A DNA stretch of 64,000 bases from Globodera rostochiensis (lineage: Eukaryota > Nematoda > Chromadorea > Rhabditida > Heteroderidae), in NCBI GenBank assembly GCA_018350325.1, contig JAEVLN010000020.1:1209796-1273795 (forward strand), written 5' to 3'. The position numbers and the translations under genes were made by a program. Shown here one piece after another: positions 49,201 through 61,132 of the stretch (positions within the stretch are counted from its first letter, which is position 1; the number at the start of each line of letters is the position of its first letter). Below the pieces are notes generated by a model, which worked only from the letters and a program-made list of their open reading frames with translations, made no database searches and had not been told where the DNA came from.

Positions 49201-52103
49201 AAATTTCAATTTGTCTTAGCACTCATTAACTGGTTTAACTTATAAATTAGCGATTAATGGTCTTTAAACAAAAAAAAATAGTCTTTGGCCGAGCTCATTT
49301 AAATCGCCCGCTAAAATATGTCGACGACCAAAATGGTTCACTGGGAGAGGATTTGCACATAAAATGTCCCCTGAGGGGCAAATGTTTGCTCTCATTTTGC
49401 CCCGATTTTGGAAAGATGTGCACAATTAAAGAAGGGGGAGGGAGGGAAGGTCAAGGACGTCCCCTCCCCTCCCCTCCCCCCCCCCCCCCGCGGCGGGAGA
49501 GGCCCATCCATTTTTGACGAATTTTAAAGTGCAAATTATGCAAAGAAATGGATCAATTTAGAAATCAAAAAGAGAAAAACAAACTGAAGCTTTGCTTATA
49601 AATTAGCTAATTGATTTGGCGATTTCAAAAATATTTTTAATTGGATGATTTGGAGACTTATAAAAATATTTTTAAAAAAGGCCTTTTGGCTCGAATGATC
49701 AAAAAATGGTGATCAACTTGGTGGACAAATCCGGCATATCTGATCCGGAACGACTTTTGAGGGAGCACCGACCGGGGATATAATGATCAACTCAATCGTG
49801 TGAAACGATTCCTTCTTAATCCGGAACGATGCACGATCTATAAACTGAGCATCAATGATTGGGGATTTTAAAGATTCTGCTTTGTTGACCCCTTAAGCAC
49901 TGATCGGTGTTGAGCTGTAATCCAAGGATCTCGAAGTGCTCTGATCAGGGTCGGGTCGGGGGGTCCCAACTCAACAAATGTTGATGAATTTTGGTGGGGT
50001 GGGTGGTAATGATGAATGGGAGGCCGACGTGGAAGTGTGACGACGACAATAAAACGGCGCGTCGGCCCCTGAGGGTACTCAATCGACGCCCGAGGGTGAA
50101 ACAATGGAGGCCACAGAGGTTTTTGTGTACAACAATACATACATATTTGGGGAGAATTGGTGCACCATTCAACAGCAGAGCAAAGACACACAAAAGGCCT
50201 AACCAAAAAACAAGTTTCAACAGAACAGGAAAGGCCCGAGAACCACCCCTGGGGGGTTTTATGAGTGCCGGGGGTAAATTACAAAAAGAGAATTCAACCA
50301 CTCGACAAGATTTTATGGGGAGAAAAGAGAAAAATTTTAGCCACCCAAGGGATGAGAAAATGGGATGAAGCTAGGGAAGCCATGATGGATGGGAACAAGA
50401 TGATGATCTATGTTGGGAATGGTCGAGAGTCTCGGCACCGAGTCTCGAGGAAATTTGATTTGATCATTTTGTGCCTTGAGGACACCACAAACTCGCTTCG
50501 CTGCAAGGGTTTGGTGGAACTGATCGGAACTCGTAGACTCTCCCGCAGCAATTTATCTGATTACAGCGCCGCACAATTGGGGGACAATGGCGTGGAAATT
50601 GGGACAACCAAAAACGGGGCGAAAAAGGAAACAAAACGGCGCAAAAGGCACAATGAATGAATGAATGGTTTTTTGGGTCCAAACAATGCATTTGAAAATG
50701 TCAGAAGACCGGTGAGGGAATTGGCCTCGAGCAAACCAACAAAATTGCCTTAGGAAACCTTCAAATTTTCGCAAACAAAATTTTTGAAAAGAATAAAAAA
50801 ATCAGAGTAAAGAGTTTCATTTTTTTAGGAACTTTCGAAAATATGGGCCACATTACCTAAAAATCGATTGATTTCATAAAAGAATCGAGCTCCCCAATTT
50901 GAATTTTGTTTGTTTATCATTTGGATAAGCGAATTTAGCCATTAGCCCACATTTTGTGAATTGAATGGGCGGATAGCCCCGCGTGAATTGGAAACGAGCC
51001 AATTATAGTGAAATGTTTGAATGGATGACATCAGACAGCGCAACCCACGGCCTCTGATGGAATGTACGATGACAAAGGGACTAACGGACAAAATGTCTAT
51101 GGATTATTCGGTTTTGCGTCTAAAACACTTGATTCTTTTGATTTTACGATAATTTTGGATTTAATTTCGATTCTCTCGGGAGAATAAACAAATCTCCAAT
51201 TTAGTGAGAAACGCTCAAATTGAAATAAGTTGGATAAAAGTCAAAAATAGAATTTTAAAAATTGCAATAAATTGTATGGCCTTTGGATGAGAGCGGGCAA
51301 TTAATTGCATCTGTCGTGCGAATGAATCGCGGGCATTTCCATCAATTCACCAGACACACAGCCAACCAAAAACCCCCCAAATTCATCCCTCCCCCGAGGC
51401 GAAGTGCAGTGGCGTCCCTCGCACTTTGAATGCGCGCCGATTTTGGCGCCAAAAATGCCTTTGGGGCAAATTTTAAAAAAATACACCGCACCCAGCCAAA
51501 GGCGGGCGGAGTTTTCAACAATTAAAGGGAAACATTTTAAGCCTTTCTCTAAGCATCTGTAAAATTTCCCAATTGGCAACTTCCCCAAAATAAAAATAGG
51601 TGGAAGAGAATTCTTAGCCGCGGGGGTTTCATCGCCAAAGGGGAAAGAGCCAGCCACACACGCACAGCCGCTGATCAGTGAGTGATCGAACGGCAGGTTT
51701 TGCGTGCGTTTGAGTAATCACTGCAACGAATTGCATCAGCAAAAGAGACAAAACAACTTTCGCTTTTGACCCTCACAACACAACCAAACACACCGCAAAC
51801 AAATTAATCAATTTTTCTTTCGCATTTACTCTCGGAGGAACCGTCAGACAGAAAAAAACAAACAAAAAAAGATGTTTAACATCGACGATTTAAACAAACT
51901 ACTGCATTCTATCTCGGATCAAATATCAGCATCATCATATAATAATAATTTTTATTGAGAGCCCGGACGAGCTTTGAATCATTTAGCCAAACTTATCTGA
52001 TCCTGATCGAAATTCCGATTGTCCGGGCTCCCCATACTCTCTTTCAAAAAATGATCATCATCGCCAATAGTTTTTCACAAAGTCCATCCCAATCTTTGCT
52101 CTG
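46224..52103. other. no gene recognised
   Basis: A 5.9-kb stretch of AT-rich sequence with poly-G/C runs (47497, 47528, 48036 and 49476). Short frames on both strands (for example 46941-47267 minus, 48134-48472 plus, 49945-50301 minus and 51301-51657 minus) lack conserved motifs and splice support. Simple ctct/gaga sequence lies at 48487-48520. Confidence 0.4.
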
Positions 52104-52740
52104 CTAGTCCAATTTGGCTTTTTCCTTGGCACGTTGCCCACTGTTGCCGTTATTATTGTTTCCATCGTTGTCAATCTCAGCAGGTTGCTCAACGCACAAA
52201 TAGGCCTGGATGGCGAGCAGTACAGCGCGAGAATCGTCGGAAAACCCGGTGTTAGATTTGATGTTCAGCATTAACTTGTGAAGACCTGAAAGTGCACGAA
52301 TATTTTTGTGTCTTTTAGCTTTCACAATCTAGTGTTTAACCTTCAACACAGCTGGAAGAACTGAGTTCAAAGGCGTAGAAATGGCTGTTGTGCTTACGGC
52401 TTAACACCGTGTTGTTCAGTGCCTTGGCCGGCGTTTGCGAATTGTACATAACTCTTAAGCAAAGAATACACATTAATTTAAAATTCTCAGATGTCCCGGT
52501 CTCGGAATATTCAAGCAACAAATTCCGGGATTCGCTTCTTAGTATTCATGAAGCTCTGTTCTCTAATTACTAAGTATATTACCCCCCCCCCCCTCCAGCG
52601 GTATCTTTCGCTTACGAGGTCGAGACGATGTATGCGTTGTCTGGGAATTCGACATGAACGATTTTGGGATCAGAAGCGGCTGAAAACTTATCGGCGGTGC
52701 GGAAAGAGACGGGAACAATGAAGAGAATCTAAATTTGGAC
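52104..52740 (-). CDS. 3'-terminal exons of an unassigned minus-strand gene
   Basis: The last exon, 52104-52285, begins in phase after tttcag and reads LHKLMLNIKSNTGFSDDSRA then VLLAIQAYLCVEQPAE, with an Asn-rich tail. It joins by one carried base to an upstream exon ending at 52341 that contains NLLLEYSETGTSENFK and NSHFYAFELSSSSCVE. A further candidate at about 52595-52738 contains FQPLLIPKSFMSNSQTTHTS and RPRKRKIPLE, next to a 12-base poly-C run that blocks a secure junction. It may be the 3' end of the ankyrin gene upstream or a separate gene. No family is recognised. Confidence 0.45.
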
Positions 52741-53052
52741 CAAAACCGATTTTTTTTTGACACTAAACGACCCGGTGGGTGGGTGGATGGGTATCTTTTG
52801 GCAGCGGACGTCAAAAAGCCCAGAGAAAATATTCTATGCCCTCCAAAAACCAAAAGCTAACAATTTTAGACTTGGCATTTTGCTTGAGCAGTTGAGTAAG
52901 AGTTGAGCAGGAGGATCTGTTGGCATTTGCACGCAAATTGAGCTGACAATTGCGCTGAAATGATTTCTTCGAATGGATTTTGAGGATTTATGAAATCAAT
53001 TCGCCTAGTTTAATATTGTGTAAAATTAAAAAAATTTACTCCAAGAAATGAT

Positions 53053-53258
53053 TTATTTGTAAGCGTTCTTGTCAATAAGAAAAACGCCAAAAAATTCACC
53101 AAAATTTGCGAATTGTTTCGTTGGGCCGCACCGAAGCGCACAAAATGGACAGGCGACAGCGCAGTACGGACGGAGAAACAACGCGCGCAAAGGCGACGGA
53201 CGAACGAACGAATTTTGCTCGACAGGGCGTCCACACGGTCGGCAAGCCAATGCTGGAC
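53053..53258 (-). CDS. candidate terminal exon, cysteine-rich
   Basis: A minus-strand exon starts after tttcccacag at 53258. In one frame it reads PALACRPCGRPVEQNSF, later YCAVACPFCALRCGPTKQF, and ends AYK before a stop at 53053. The stop overlaps an AATAAA signal, which supports a 3' end. The C-x2-C, C-x3-C-x2-C spacing suggests metal binding. A second frame (VQHWLADRVDALSSK) is also open and is the one in phase with the ankyrin exon at 53458-53562, so the frame choice is uncertain. Confidence 0.3.
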
Positions 53259-53457
53259 CTGTGGGAAAAAAAACAAATTTGCGAGAGAACGGTTTTGAAA
53301 AATATTTAACACATTTTCATAAATCCGTCTTGCGAATCTTTAAGTGCTTGATTCAAAAATTGTGTACTCTCTTCTGTCTCATGGTTTAATTGTCAGTATT
53401 TCGAGCAGTTTTTCGTGATTTCAAAAAAAGAACTACGCAAATTCAAAGTTATTATAC

Positions 53458-55828
53458 GGAAGAGTTCGGGTTGGCACACAGCGAAAGTTGCAACGGGTCA
53501 AAAAAGGCGTTGCAAGAATGGCACAAGGAAATATCAGCCCCGTACCACATCAACAAACGAACCTAAAAGATAAAATGAACAAATTTGATTATTACAATGC
53601 CAAAGTTGGCAGCATCCACCAAAATATGTAAATTATTTAAGACATTAAAAACGTACCATGTCCAAATTGTTTCTTTCAACTGCATAATGAAGTGCCGCTC
53701 GCATGGACAGATCGAAACGATTTGCGTCGATATCTGCAAAAAAAAAAGAAGTTGTTAGGGCTTGTTTTGAAAAAATTATCTTTGACCGGTTGTCTATTTA
53801 ACGGTTTTTTGAAAATTTAAACGAGTTTTGCCACCTGTCAGTGCGAGCAGCACTTGCACCTGGCACGGTTGTCCGGTGGCGGTGGCCAAGTGCAACGCAT
53901 TCTTCCCGGCCTTTGCGGTGGACAATTCAAGCAGTTTTTCCAGCTGCTTCCGACCCAACAACTTCAGCAGCATATGCGCAATTCTGAACATAAAAATTTT
54001 ATCACAAAAAAAGAAAAGTAACTTTTGTTTTAATTTTTTTAATTCCTTACTCAGTCCCCAAATTTTAGCACGATTATAAACAAGTCCCCTTAAAATAAAT
54101 CAAAAATTAGTTTTTTAATAACCTTCCACTTCACCCCGGTCTTGACCTGCAATAACCGTGCCCCCGGTCGGCACATTTCGCTTCGCGGTCACTGTTGGCG
54201 AGCAAAATCATCAGAATGGTGGTCCGTTCCTCCTTGTTGTGGAACTTATCGACAACCATCTGCCAAAAAATTTTTCTCAGTTTTATGCACTCACCAAATG
54301 CAGAAATGATGATTGCGGTTTGTCGGAAGGAATCAAAATGTTCTCCATTTTTTGGACAAACCCAATCTCCAAAATAAACCTATTACTGAAAAGGTCGAGT
54401 TCGTGTTTATTTGATGAAACTTTTTTGTTTTATAACCTCGGCAACGTGAGAGGCCAACTGCATGTCGGTCAGCTGTCCGTACTGGGCCGGTTTCCGCTTG
54501 CGCAGGCAAACCATCACCATTTTGAAACGGCGGTGGAATGCGCGAAAGTCGCCGGCGATGATGGACCGGCACAACTGTTCCGTCCACTTGTTGTACCCCA
54601 GCTGCTTAATCAGATGCTAAAACAGGCTCGACGGCTCAGATAGAAATTTTCGGACGATTTCAAAAATTCGAGTTTGTTTAAAATTAATAAACTGTCACTT
54701 GTTGCATCCCTTTAAATCTACAATTTACCTGCATGCTCCACAAACAAACAAAATGCCATTTTGGTTTTTCTCGGCCCTTACCGACTGACCTTCTTCTGAT
54801 TGTTCAGAATTTCGTAGGCGTACTCGCGCTCGATCTCGTTGATGTTCTCTTCCTCCGTGATTTCGGCCAAAAAGTGCATGTTCTGTTGCTGCTGTTCGCA
54901 CATTGCTGAAAACGACGACGACGGCGGCGGCAGCGGTGGAGGAAGCGAAAACGGCGCAGCATTCACCACGTAAAAGTTGGAAGACGAATTGGACGCTGTC
55001 CCCGAAGATGAACCACCTGCTGGACAGTGAACCAATGAAAAACTTTCCGGAATTGCCCATTTGTCCAACACCAAACGAGAATACGCAGGTTTTTGGCAAT
55101 AATTCGGCGACTGTGAGAGTTAAACAATTGAACACCTCTAACCAAAAACACAAATTGAGCCTATATTATTATAACTCCTTGACCCAATAAAATAAAACTT
55201 TGTTTGCTGCTGCTTTTGGCCACCTCAGTGTCGTCCGCCGAATCGCCGTTGCTTGCCGCTGACGATGGACTGAGTCCGGTCAACGGCGAATCGGTGAGCG
55301 AATTCCGGTGCTGAAAAAATATGAATTGCACTAAGTCTAATTGCTAGAAAATTAAAGACAAAAACAAAACAATAGAAACCGTTTTTAATCAAAAACCCTG
55401 AATCTGAATAGAACCATCCGCAGATTCTATTTCATCAAAATAAAATAATGTGTGTTTCGGGATGCCATTGTTTCCTAAAAAGTTATGGAAATCAACGATA
55501 CCCAGTCAAAACAAAAATTTTGGATACACGAGCACCAACTAAATGGTGTACTTTCAACCTTATTCTTCTCCCCGAAACTGTCCTCCTCCTCCTCCCCGGC
55601 GACGATATTTTTCTTCGGCACTTTCGCTCCGTCATTGTCGGCAAAAGGTGGCGCCTTCTTTTTCTTCTTTTTGTTGCTCTTCTTTTTCTTGCCGCTGGCG
55701 TCCACACCGCCACTGCTCGGCACCAGCGAAGTGCGGCTGCTGCCTTCGGCACCGCCTCTGCCGTCGGCTTCGTCTCCCAATGCCTCAGAAGAGGCTATTT
55801 TCGGTGCCTTTTTGTGATTTGTTGGCAT
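53458..55828 (-). CDS. ankyrin-repeat protein resembling IkB/BCL3 family
   Basis: Exons: 55559-55828 (ATG at 55828; Lys-rich, KKKKSNKKKKKKAPP), 55199-55310, 54790-55019, 54437-54616,54295-54385, 54147-54259, 53835-53983, 53657-53733 and 53458-53562. All junctions are in phase except 54437 to 54295, where no donor fits; a GC donor or an error in the six-base T run at 54421 could explain it. The N-terminus is disordered with a nuclear-localisation-like Lys cluster. Then come EREYAYEILNNQKK and an alpha-helical block (HLIKQLGYNKWTEQL). The ankyrin repeats include SSFLHLMVVDKF, AGKNALHLATATGQPCQVQV, RAALHYAVERNNLDMVRLLM and YGADISL. Spacing and an N-terminal extension recall IkB/BCL3-type proteins (C. 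elegans ikb-1 and nfki-1), but ankyrin repeats alone do not prove it. No Rel homology domain was seen. The 3' end is unresolved. Confidence 0.65.
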
Positions 55829-56649
55829 TTTCCACAACTCACCATAAATTTTGTCTCTTTTGCAATTTTTAAATTAACACACATAAATATTTATGTCAAA
55901 ATGCCGAGGGAAATGGTTCTATGAAAAAATATTGAATCAGCCAACACACGTAGCGTTGATACCCAATTTACCGTGTTTATTGTTAAAGAAGCCGAATTTT
56001 TACCGACGTTTTTAGATTTATACCTATTTTTTCTTAGCTTTCTTTTGGCTAGTTATGCGCGAAAACATGTTTTTAACTCAATTATCCGGGCTTTTGCCCT
56101 TAAAATAGGAGCAAATCTATTTTAAGTAAAAAACTTTGCCGCTATTTGGGCATTTTTTTTTCTTCAAAAAATGTTATAAAATTCAAATTTTCTTGCCAAG
56201 ATCACAGATTTTTTTCCCTTGCTCAAAAATGCAACCCATAAAATCGACTTTTTTCGCACAATACACCCTTCATAGGGCAAAGCTTTTAGCAATTACCTAT
56301 TGATATTTTTACATCCAACCTGTTTTGCTTATAAACAAACCCGGGGTTTGGCACCTTTTCTCGTCTCTTTAGGTACCTATTTCAAGATTTTTTTAACCTA
56401 AAATTCGCCCTAGTTATAAATAAACAATAAAAACTTTTGATGAGTAGGCCCGGATTTCTGATGTGCTAAACTTTCTTCTAATTCTAAAAACCGGCTTTTT
56501 TGTCGCATTTGACGTTAAAAATTCGTTTAAAAGTAAAGGAGCGCTTATTCCGAATTTTAGAGGATGAAAATCCGGGCCCTAGTGATGAGTGAGTAATAAA
56601 TATTTTGTCCTATTCAGATTTATAAGATAATTGAACCAAATTGTCGCAA
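55829..56649. other. divergent spacer between ankyrin and MSP genes
   Basis: About 820 bp of AT-rich sequence separating two genes transcribed away from each other, so it should contain both promoters. No coding signal was seen. Phrases such as tacctatttt and agcttttagc recur loosely. No specific promoter element can be named. Confidence 0.55.
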
Positions 56650-57960
56650 ATGGAGAAGAATCAAATTTTTGAATTAACGCCCAACGATGTACTCACTTTC
56701 AAAGGTAGGTGGTGAAGCCTTATAAAAATAGAATAGACTTCATGAGCCAAAAGGTTTTCTCACAATTTTTAGTAAAAAAAAATTTCAGGGAAACTCGGGC
56801 ACATTGGCTCCGTTCAGTTGACCATCAAAAATTGTGAACATCGTGAAATTTACTTCAAAGTCAAATCGACCGCCAGTCGTTTCTACTCCGTTCGCCCCGA
56901 CACCGGAATGATCAAGCCGTATGGACGTGTTAAAGTGATCGTTCAGCCGAACGATGACTCCTTGGCGAAGTTGGACGAGATTGAAGCGAGCATGCACAAA
57001 TTCCTGATCATGGTTTAAATTCGGTATATTGTTCGTTTTACAAATCTTAATCCAGGCAGCGGTTGCTTTGGATTTGGCTGTAAAGTCGGAGGAATTTTGG
57101 AAGGGGAAGAAGGAAAGCGCTGAGGGCGTTTACACCACTAAACTGAAGACAAAGGTTGAATCATTAACGATTTTTTGATCAATCATTGAAAAAAAAAATT
57201 GGTTGTAGGTGCATCGTGCTTCGCCGCAACAACAGAAAATGGAGCATCACGGCGCCCTCGGGGAGAGCAGCAACTCACTTAAACCAGAGAATGTGGCATT
57301 GTCAGATTTCGGGAAGAAAGACGCTGAAAACCCAGTGAATGTGGCATCGTCAGATTCTGGGAAGAAAGACACGGAGAAACCAGTGAATGGGGCAATGCCA
57401 GATTTTGGGAAGAAAGACACTGAGAAACCAGTGAATGTGGCATCGTCAGATTCCGGCAAGAAAGACGCTGAAAACCCAGTGAATGTGGCATCGTCAGATT
57501 CCGAGAAGAAGAAGACTGAAAAACGAGAGAATGTGGCATCGCCAGATTCCGGGAAGAAAGAAATCGAAAAGCCATTGGATTTGGCATCGCCAGATTCCGG
57601 GAAGAAAGACATCGAAAAGCCAGCGAATTTGGCATCGCCAGATTCCGAGAAAAAGAAGACTGAAAAACGAGCAAATGTGGCATCGCCAGATTCCAGGAAG
57701 AAAGACACTGAAAAACGAGAGAAGGCGGCATCTTCAGATTCGGGGAAGAAAGACACTGATCAAGGCTCCTCCGCCAATCGCTTATACGGTGTGAATATCG
57801 GTGGTTATTTCCATTTAATGATTCTCCTCTTATAGCGCAATATACCGCTGAAATGATTGGGTCGTTGCTCGAAAGAATGCCGAAGAAGAAGGTCTTCCAG
57901 CTGCGCAAGGAGTTGAACGACATTTTGGAGAAGTTCGAGGCCGGACTCATCGACGGGTGA
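56650..57960 (+). CDS. MSP-domain protein with 16-residue tandem repeat tail
   Basis: Five exons fit in phase: 56650-56704, 56789-57012, 57056-57154, 57209-57788 and 57836-57960, giving 360 residues. Residues 1-95 form an MSP-type immunoglobulin-like domain: MEKNQIFELTPNDVLTFK, VQLTIKNCEHREIYFKVKST, then YSVRPDTGMIKPYGRVKVIV. These match the conserved MSP/VAP pattern (FKVK.T....Y.VRP..G.I.P). A short linker (EEFWKGKKESAEGVYTTKLK) follows. Next come nine perfect-length 16-residue repeats such as GKKDTEKPVNVASSDS. The C-terminus is MIGSLLERMPKKKVFQLRKE, probably helical, ending GLIDG. MSP domains act in nematode sperm cytoskeleton assembly or as VAP-like adaptors. The extended tail makes this an atypical member. 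No transmembrane anchor is present, unlike VAP. Confidence 0.9.
57311..57742 (+). repeat. 48-bp coding tandem repeat, nine units
   Basis: Exactly nine 48-bp units encode 16 residues each in the MSP-domain gene. The pattern is GKK-x-x-EK-x-x-N-x-AS-x-DS. Units fall into two types, G-KKD..EKP and E-KKKTEKR, with the second type at units five and eight. The unit length is a multiple of three, so copy-number change keeps the frame. Confidence 0.95.
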
Positions 57961-58335
57961 GGGCAAACCAAAGCTGGCTCCATTTGGTGCGGGTAGACGA
58001 TGAAAAACGGATGCTACTGCTTACAACTTATTCCAAAATCTCGATTTGTTTACTTTATCGTAAATCACATTAATCACCTATGCATTTCTCCGGGGTCGTA
58101 TTGTTTGTTGAATTAATGTATTTCTTCTACGGTATCTATCATTTGTTGAATTAAATTATGCCTATGCTGAACTTTCTACTTTGAGTTTTATTCTGTTCTT
58201 TTGAAAAAGAATCCTCTTACACATAATGACTGACGCTTTTTTACATAGAAAGGCTGGTTATGCGACCTCATACCTCACTTATTTTTGCAACTTTTTTGTT
58301 AAGAATGAAAATGTACAGAAATACGAATAACATTC

Positions 58336-58341
58336 TTTATT
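58336..58341 (-). promoter_or_regulatory. polyadenylation signal AATAAA
   Basis: AATAAA on the minus strand, 20 bp past the stop of the HSPBAP1-like gene, at the expected spacing for its 3' end. Confidence 0.6.
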
Positions 58342-58360
58342 GCTTCATATATCCCAATCA

Positions 58361-60917
58361 TTATTCGGCTTTGGGCCCGTCCCGTTCCCCCCTCCTCATC
58401 AGCAGAACCTGTAACAGTGCGTCCAACACTTCGGAAGAGCCCAGGGCATCCAACAGTTCCATCTTCAGAGAATTCCTCATCAAATTATCTTCTTTTTCGC
58501 CTTGCAAAATGTTGAGAGGACATTCGTCTTCGAATTCGCACTTTTCCCGCCATTGTTTCCATTTGATGGGCTCAATGCGCTCTGTTTTAGGGAAAGTTGA
58601 GGATTACATTTGAATTCCTCCAAGACACCGACGAATTTTAGGCCGTAATTATGTCGGTGGTGCGACTAAGATCGGCAAATGTAATTTGTTTACTATTAAA
58701 ATGTCCCTTTTTTTCGCTTGAAAGTCGGAGGTCCTTGAGAGTCCCTGAACATGCAGCCCCGAAGGGTCGACGCGGGGGTATGTTTCTTCTACCTTTTTTT
58801 GGATGGGACGAAAACTTTGTGTAGAAGAAATTCAGCTGGTTTCCACCCTCTCCTGTTGATGGGTTCGGCGAATCCGACGAAAATTTGGGCCGTTTCGCGG
58901 CCGCCGATCCGTCCAAAACGCCAACCATTGATCGATGGTTTTTTTCGTTATTCACTGCAGCGTTTTCCAACCGTACCTCCACCAATTTGGCTAATTCGTC
59001 CAGATCGCTGCTTTCCATGGAATTGCACTCCATCGGACAAAGGTGTTCTTCCGCATTCAGTAAGCCGGAACCCATAAACAAGTCCATCTGAAAAACGGAA
59101 TAGAATGACTTTAATAATGAAAAACTAAACTTTTCAAACAAAAAAAATCCCGAGTTTTTTCAGGCAGACCTCCCCCGCCCCCTAAACCAGGGTGACACAG
59201 CGCAGAGGTCCAAAAATATGGCATGATTTTAACGCCATTAACAAAGATTTTTTCACTTAAACCTCTGCTTTTAAACCAATGCGCACCATAAATTTGAGCA
59301 ATGCTTCTTTGGCACTCTCGCGGCCATCCCCGGGGGCGGGGAACCATTTGTTGACAGAAATACACGCTTCGGCAGCACATCCGCTGTTGTCATCTTCCGA
59401 ATCGGAAGCATTTTCACCTTTTACTTTAACACATTGCACAGAGTGCCACCTTAAGATTAGAAAAAAAAGTTGAGGATGGCGCAAAATGCATTTTCTTGGG
59501 TGTTTGGTAGGGGCCGGTGTCCAATCATTCACTAGCGGACGGTCTTTTGAGTACCGACATTTGCGGGTTTGACAACACTCAGTTATTGAACAAAATTTAC
59601 TTGCTGAAAATCGACATAATCCGCAAATGTCGGGTAATCTTTTTCTTCTTCAAAATTCTCTTTGATCGGCCAGCCCCACCATTTTTAAAATTAATTTCTT
59701 TAAATCTCTTTTTATGGAAATTTTCTTCTGACTAATCTCATCTCCTGATACGGCCCACGCACCATTTCGGTGGAACAAATAGCAAGTCGCCCGGGCCAAC
59801 AGTCAATGGCCAGACTGACATGTCCGGGTCCATCCGTTGATCTCCACCGACGATGTCCAACGCTGAGAAGACGCTAAAATTGACAATGGGCATAGCTTTG
59901 AAAGCAGGCATCCAGAATGGGGGGGGGGGATAGCACCCGAAAATTTAAACGTCACGACCAAAAAGGGAATAACAAGAAGTACTACCTGGACTCCTCGTAG
60001 GGCAATCGACTTGGCCACAACCGCTGTTGATTGTGAGTGTCGTCGTCGTTGTCCGTCGTTGGCGGGAACAGCAGCCAGCGCTTGTGGCCGCGTAGTTGAG
60101 CGTGCAGGTTGAAGCCGTAAGTATCGAAGTGGCACGGCGTGTAGGCGCCGGGTGTTCCTTTAAAAAGATCCGAAAATTCAATGCATGGACGTGCGGCTTT
60201 ATTTATCATTTTACAAAAATAAATTTAACAATTTTCTTATTTCTAATCCACCCATTTTTGCGAGAAAGGTCCCGTCCGTACCGATCCAAACTGTCGAATC
60301 CCGCCAATGTTCCCCTTTTTCTGCTGCTTCAACTGCTGGCGGAATCACTCCCAACAGCGTCCAGTCCACGCGTTCAGCTTCATCCTGCTCAAGCAGTTCA
60401 AGAACGTCCCGATAGTCCAGATAGGCCCAATGTGTGCTCGGATTTGGACAAATTGAGGAGGAGGGCGACGGCAATTCGCTTCCTTCGTCGGAATGGCCCT
60501 CACTTCGCATCCACCGAAGCATTGCGGCACAATTTGCAAAAGTGTGTCGTGCACATTGGTGCTCGTGCAAAACCTGAGCTGTTTTTGCTTTTTCATGAAT
60601 TTGGGTTTTGTTTTCAATTTGCCAATTCTGTAGCTGAAGTTAAATAGTTATCCTTTTTTATTTAAAAGTGAAACCTGCCCTCGAAAATGCGTTTTCTCGC
60701 CAATTCGAACAGTCAGGCACTGTCCCTTTGCCAACTTCTCGGCTAAATACTCGTCAGTCCATAGCCGAAATGGAGGCCAATCATTTTCTCCGAGAAAGTT
60801 GCGAAGAACAAATGGAAACATAAAGTAAGGGTTCGTTAAGTTAAATGTTGAAATTGTGCAGTTGCGATTGGTTTGTTTTAAGCGACAGAACGCTAAACTA
60901 AATGCCAAATTTGACAT
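58361..60917 (-). CDS. HSPBAP1: HSPBAP1-like JmjC-domain oxygenase
   Basis: Seven exons fit in phase to 559 residues: 60675-60917, 60282-60633, 59986-60157, 59763-59873, 59263-59449, 58694-59087 and 58361-58581. The N-terminus has FPFVLRNFLGENDWPPFRLW, then VWIGTPGAYTPCHFDTYGFN, HKRWLLFPP, RLPYEESSVFS, GPGDLLFVPPKWWHSVQC and CISVNKW. These are the JmjC landmarks of HSPBAP1. The iron ligands are visible as His208 and Asp210 (HFD) and His295 (WWHSV), so the fold is expected to be an active Fe(II)/2-oxoglutarate oxygenase. The human protein binds heat-shock protein HSPB1; its substrate is not established to my knowledge. The C-terminal 200 residues (exons six and seven) show no domain. Human HSPBAP1 is about 490 residues. 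The start ATG is the first in an exon covering the conserved N-terminal motif. The stop of DPH2 lies 215 bp upstream on the same strand. Confidence 0.92.
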
Positions 60918-61132
60918 TTATTTTCCGGGTCCTATTTCAGATAGCTGTTCGAACGTTGCAAAAGCATTTACTGACCTATGACATCAGATTTCAAGAATAA
61001 GTCTTCTCCTTGGCGATTTCGTTAAGTCTCTTTGAAAATCTTAACAACGCGCGCCGATTGAAGTTTTAGCTATTGACAGTCCAACCAACCATTTGCCAAC
61101 ATTTATGTCTTTAACTTTCAAATAAAATTTTA

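Noticed and set aside
50405..50450. Inverted gagagtctcggcaccgagtct considered as another copy of the hAT MITE
   Set aside because: It lacks the TAGTG ends and the 8-bp duplication; it is only a short chance-like hairpin.
57247..57983. Minus-strand frames of 169 and 234 codons with a regular repeat
   Set aside because: They are the antisense of the 48-bp coding repeat in the MSP gene; the plus strand has matching splice phases and a recognisable domain.
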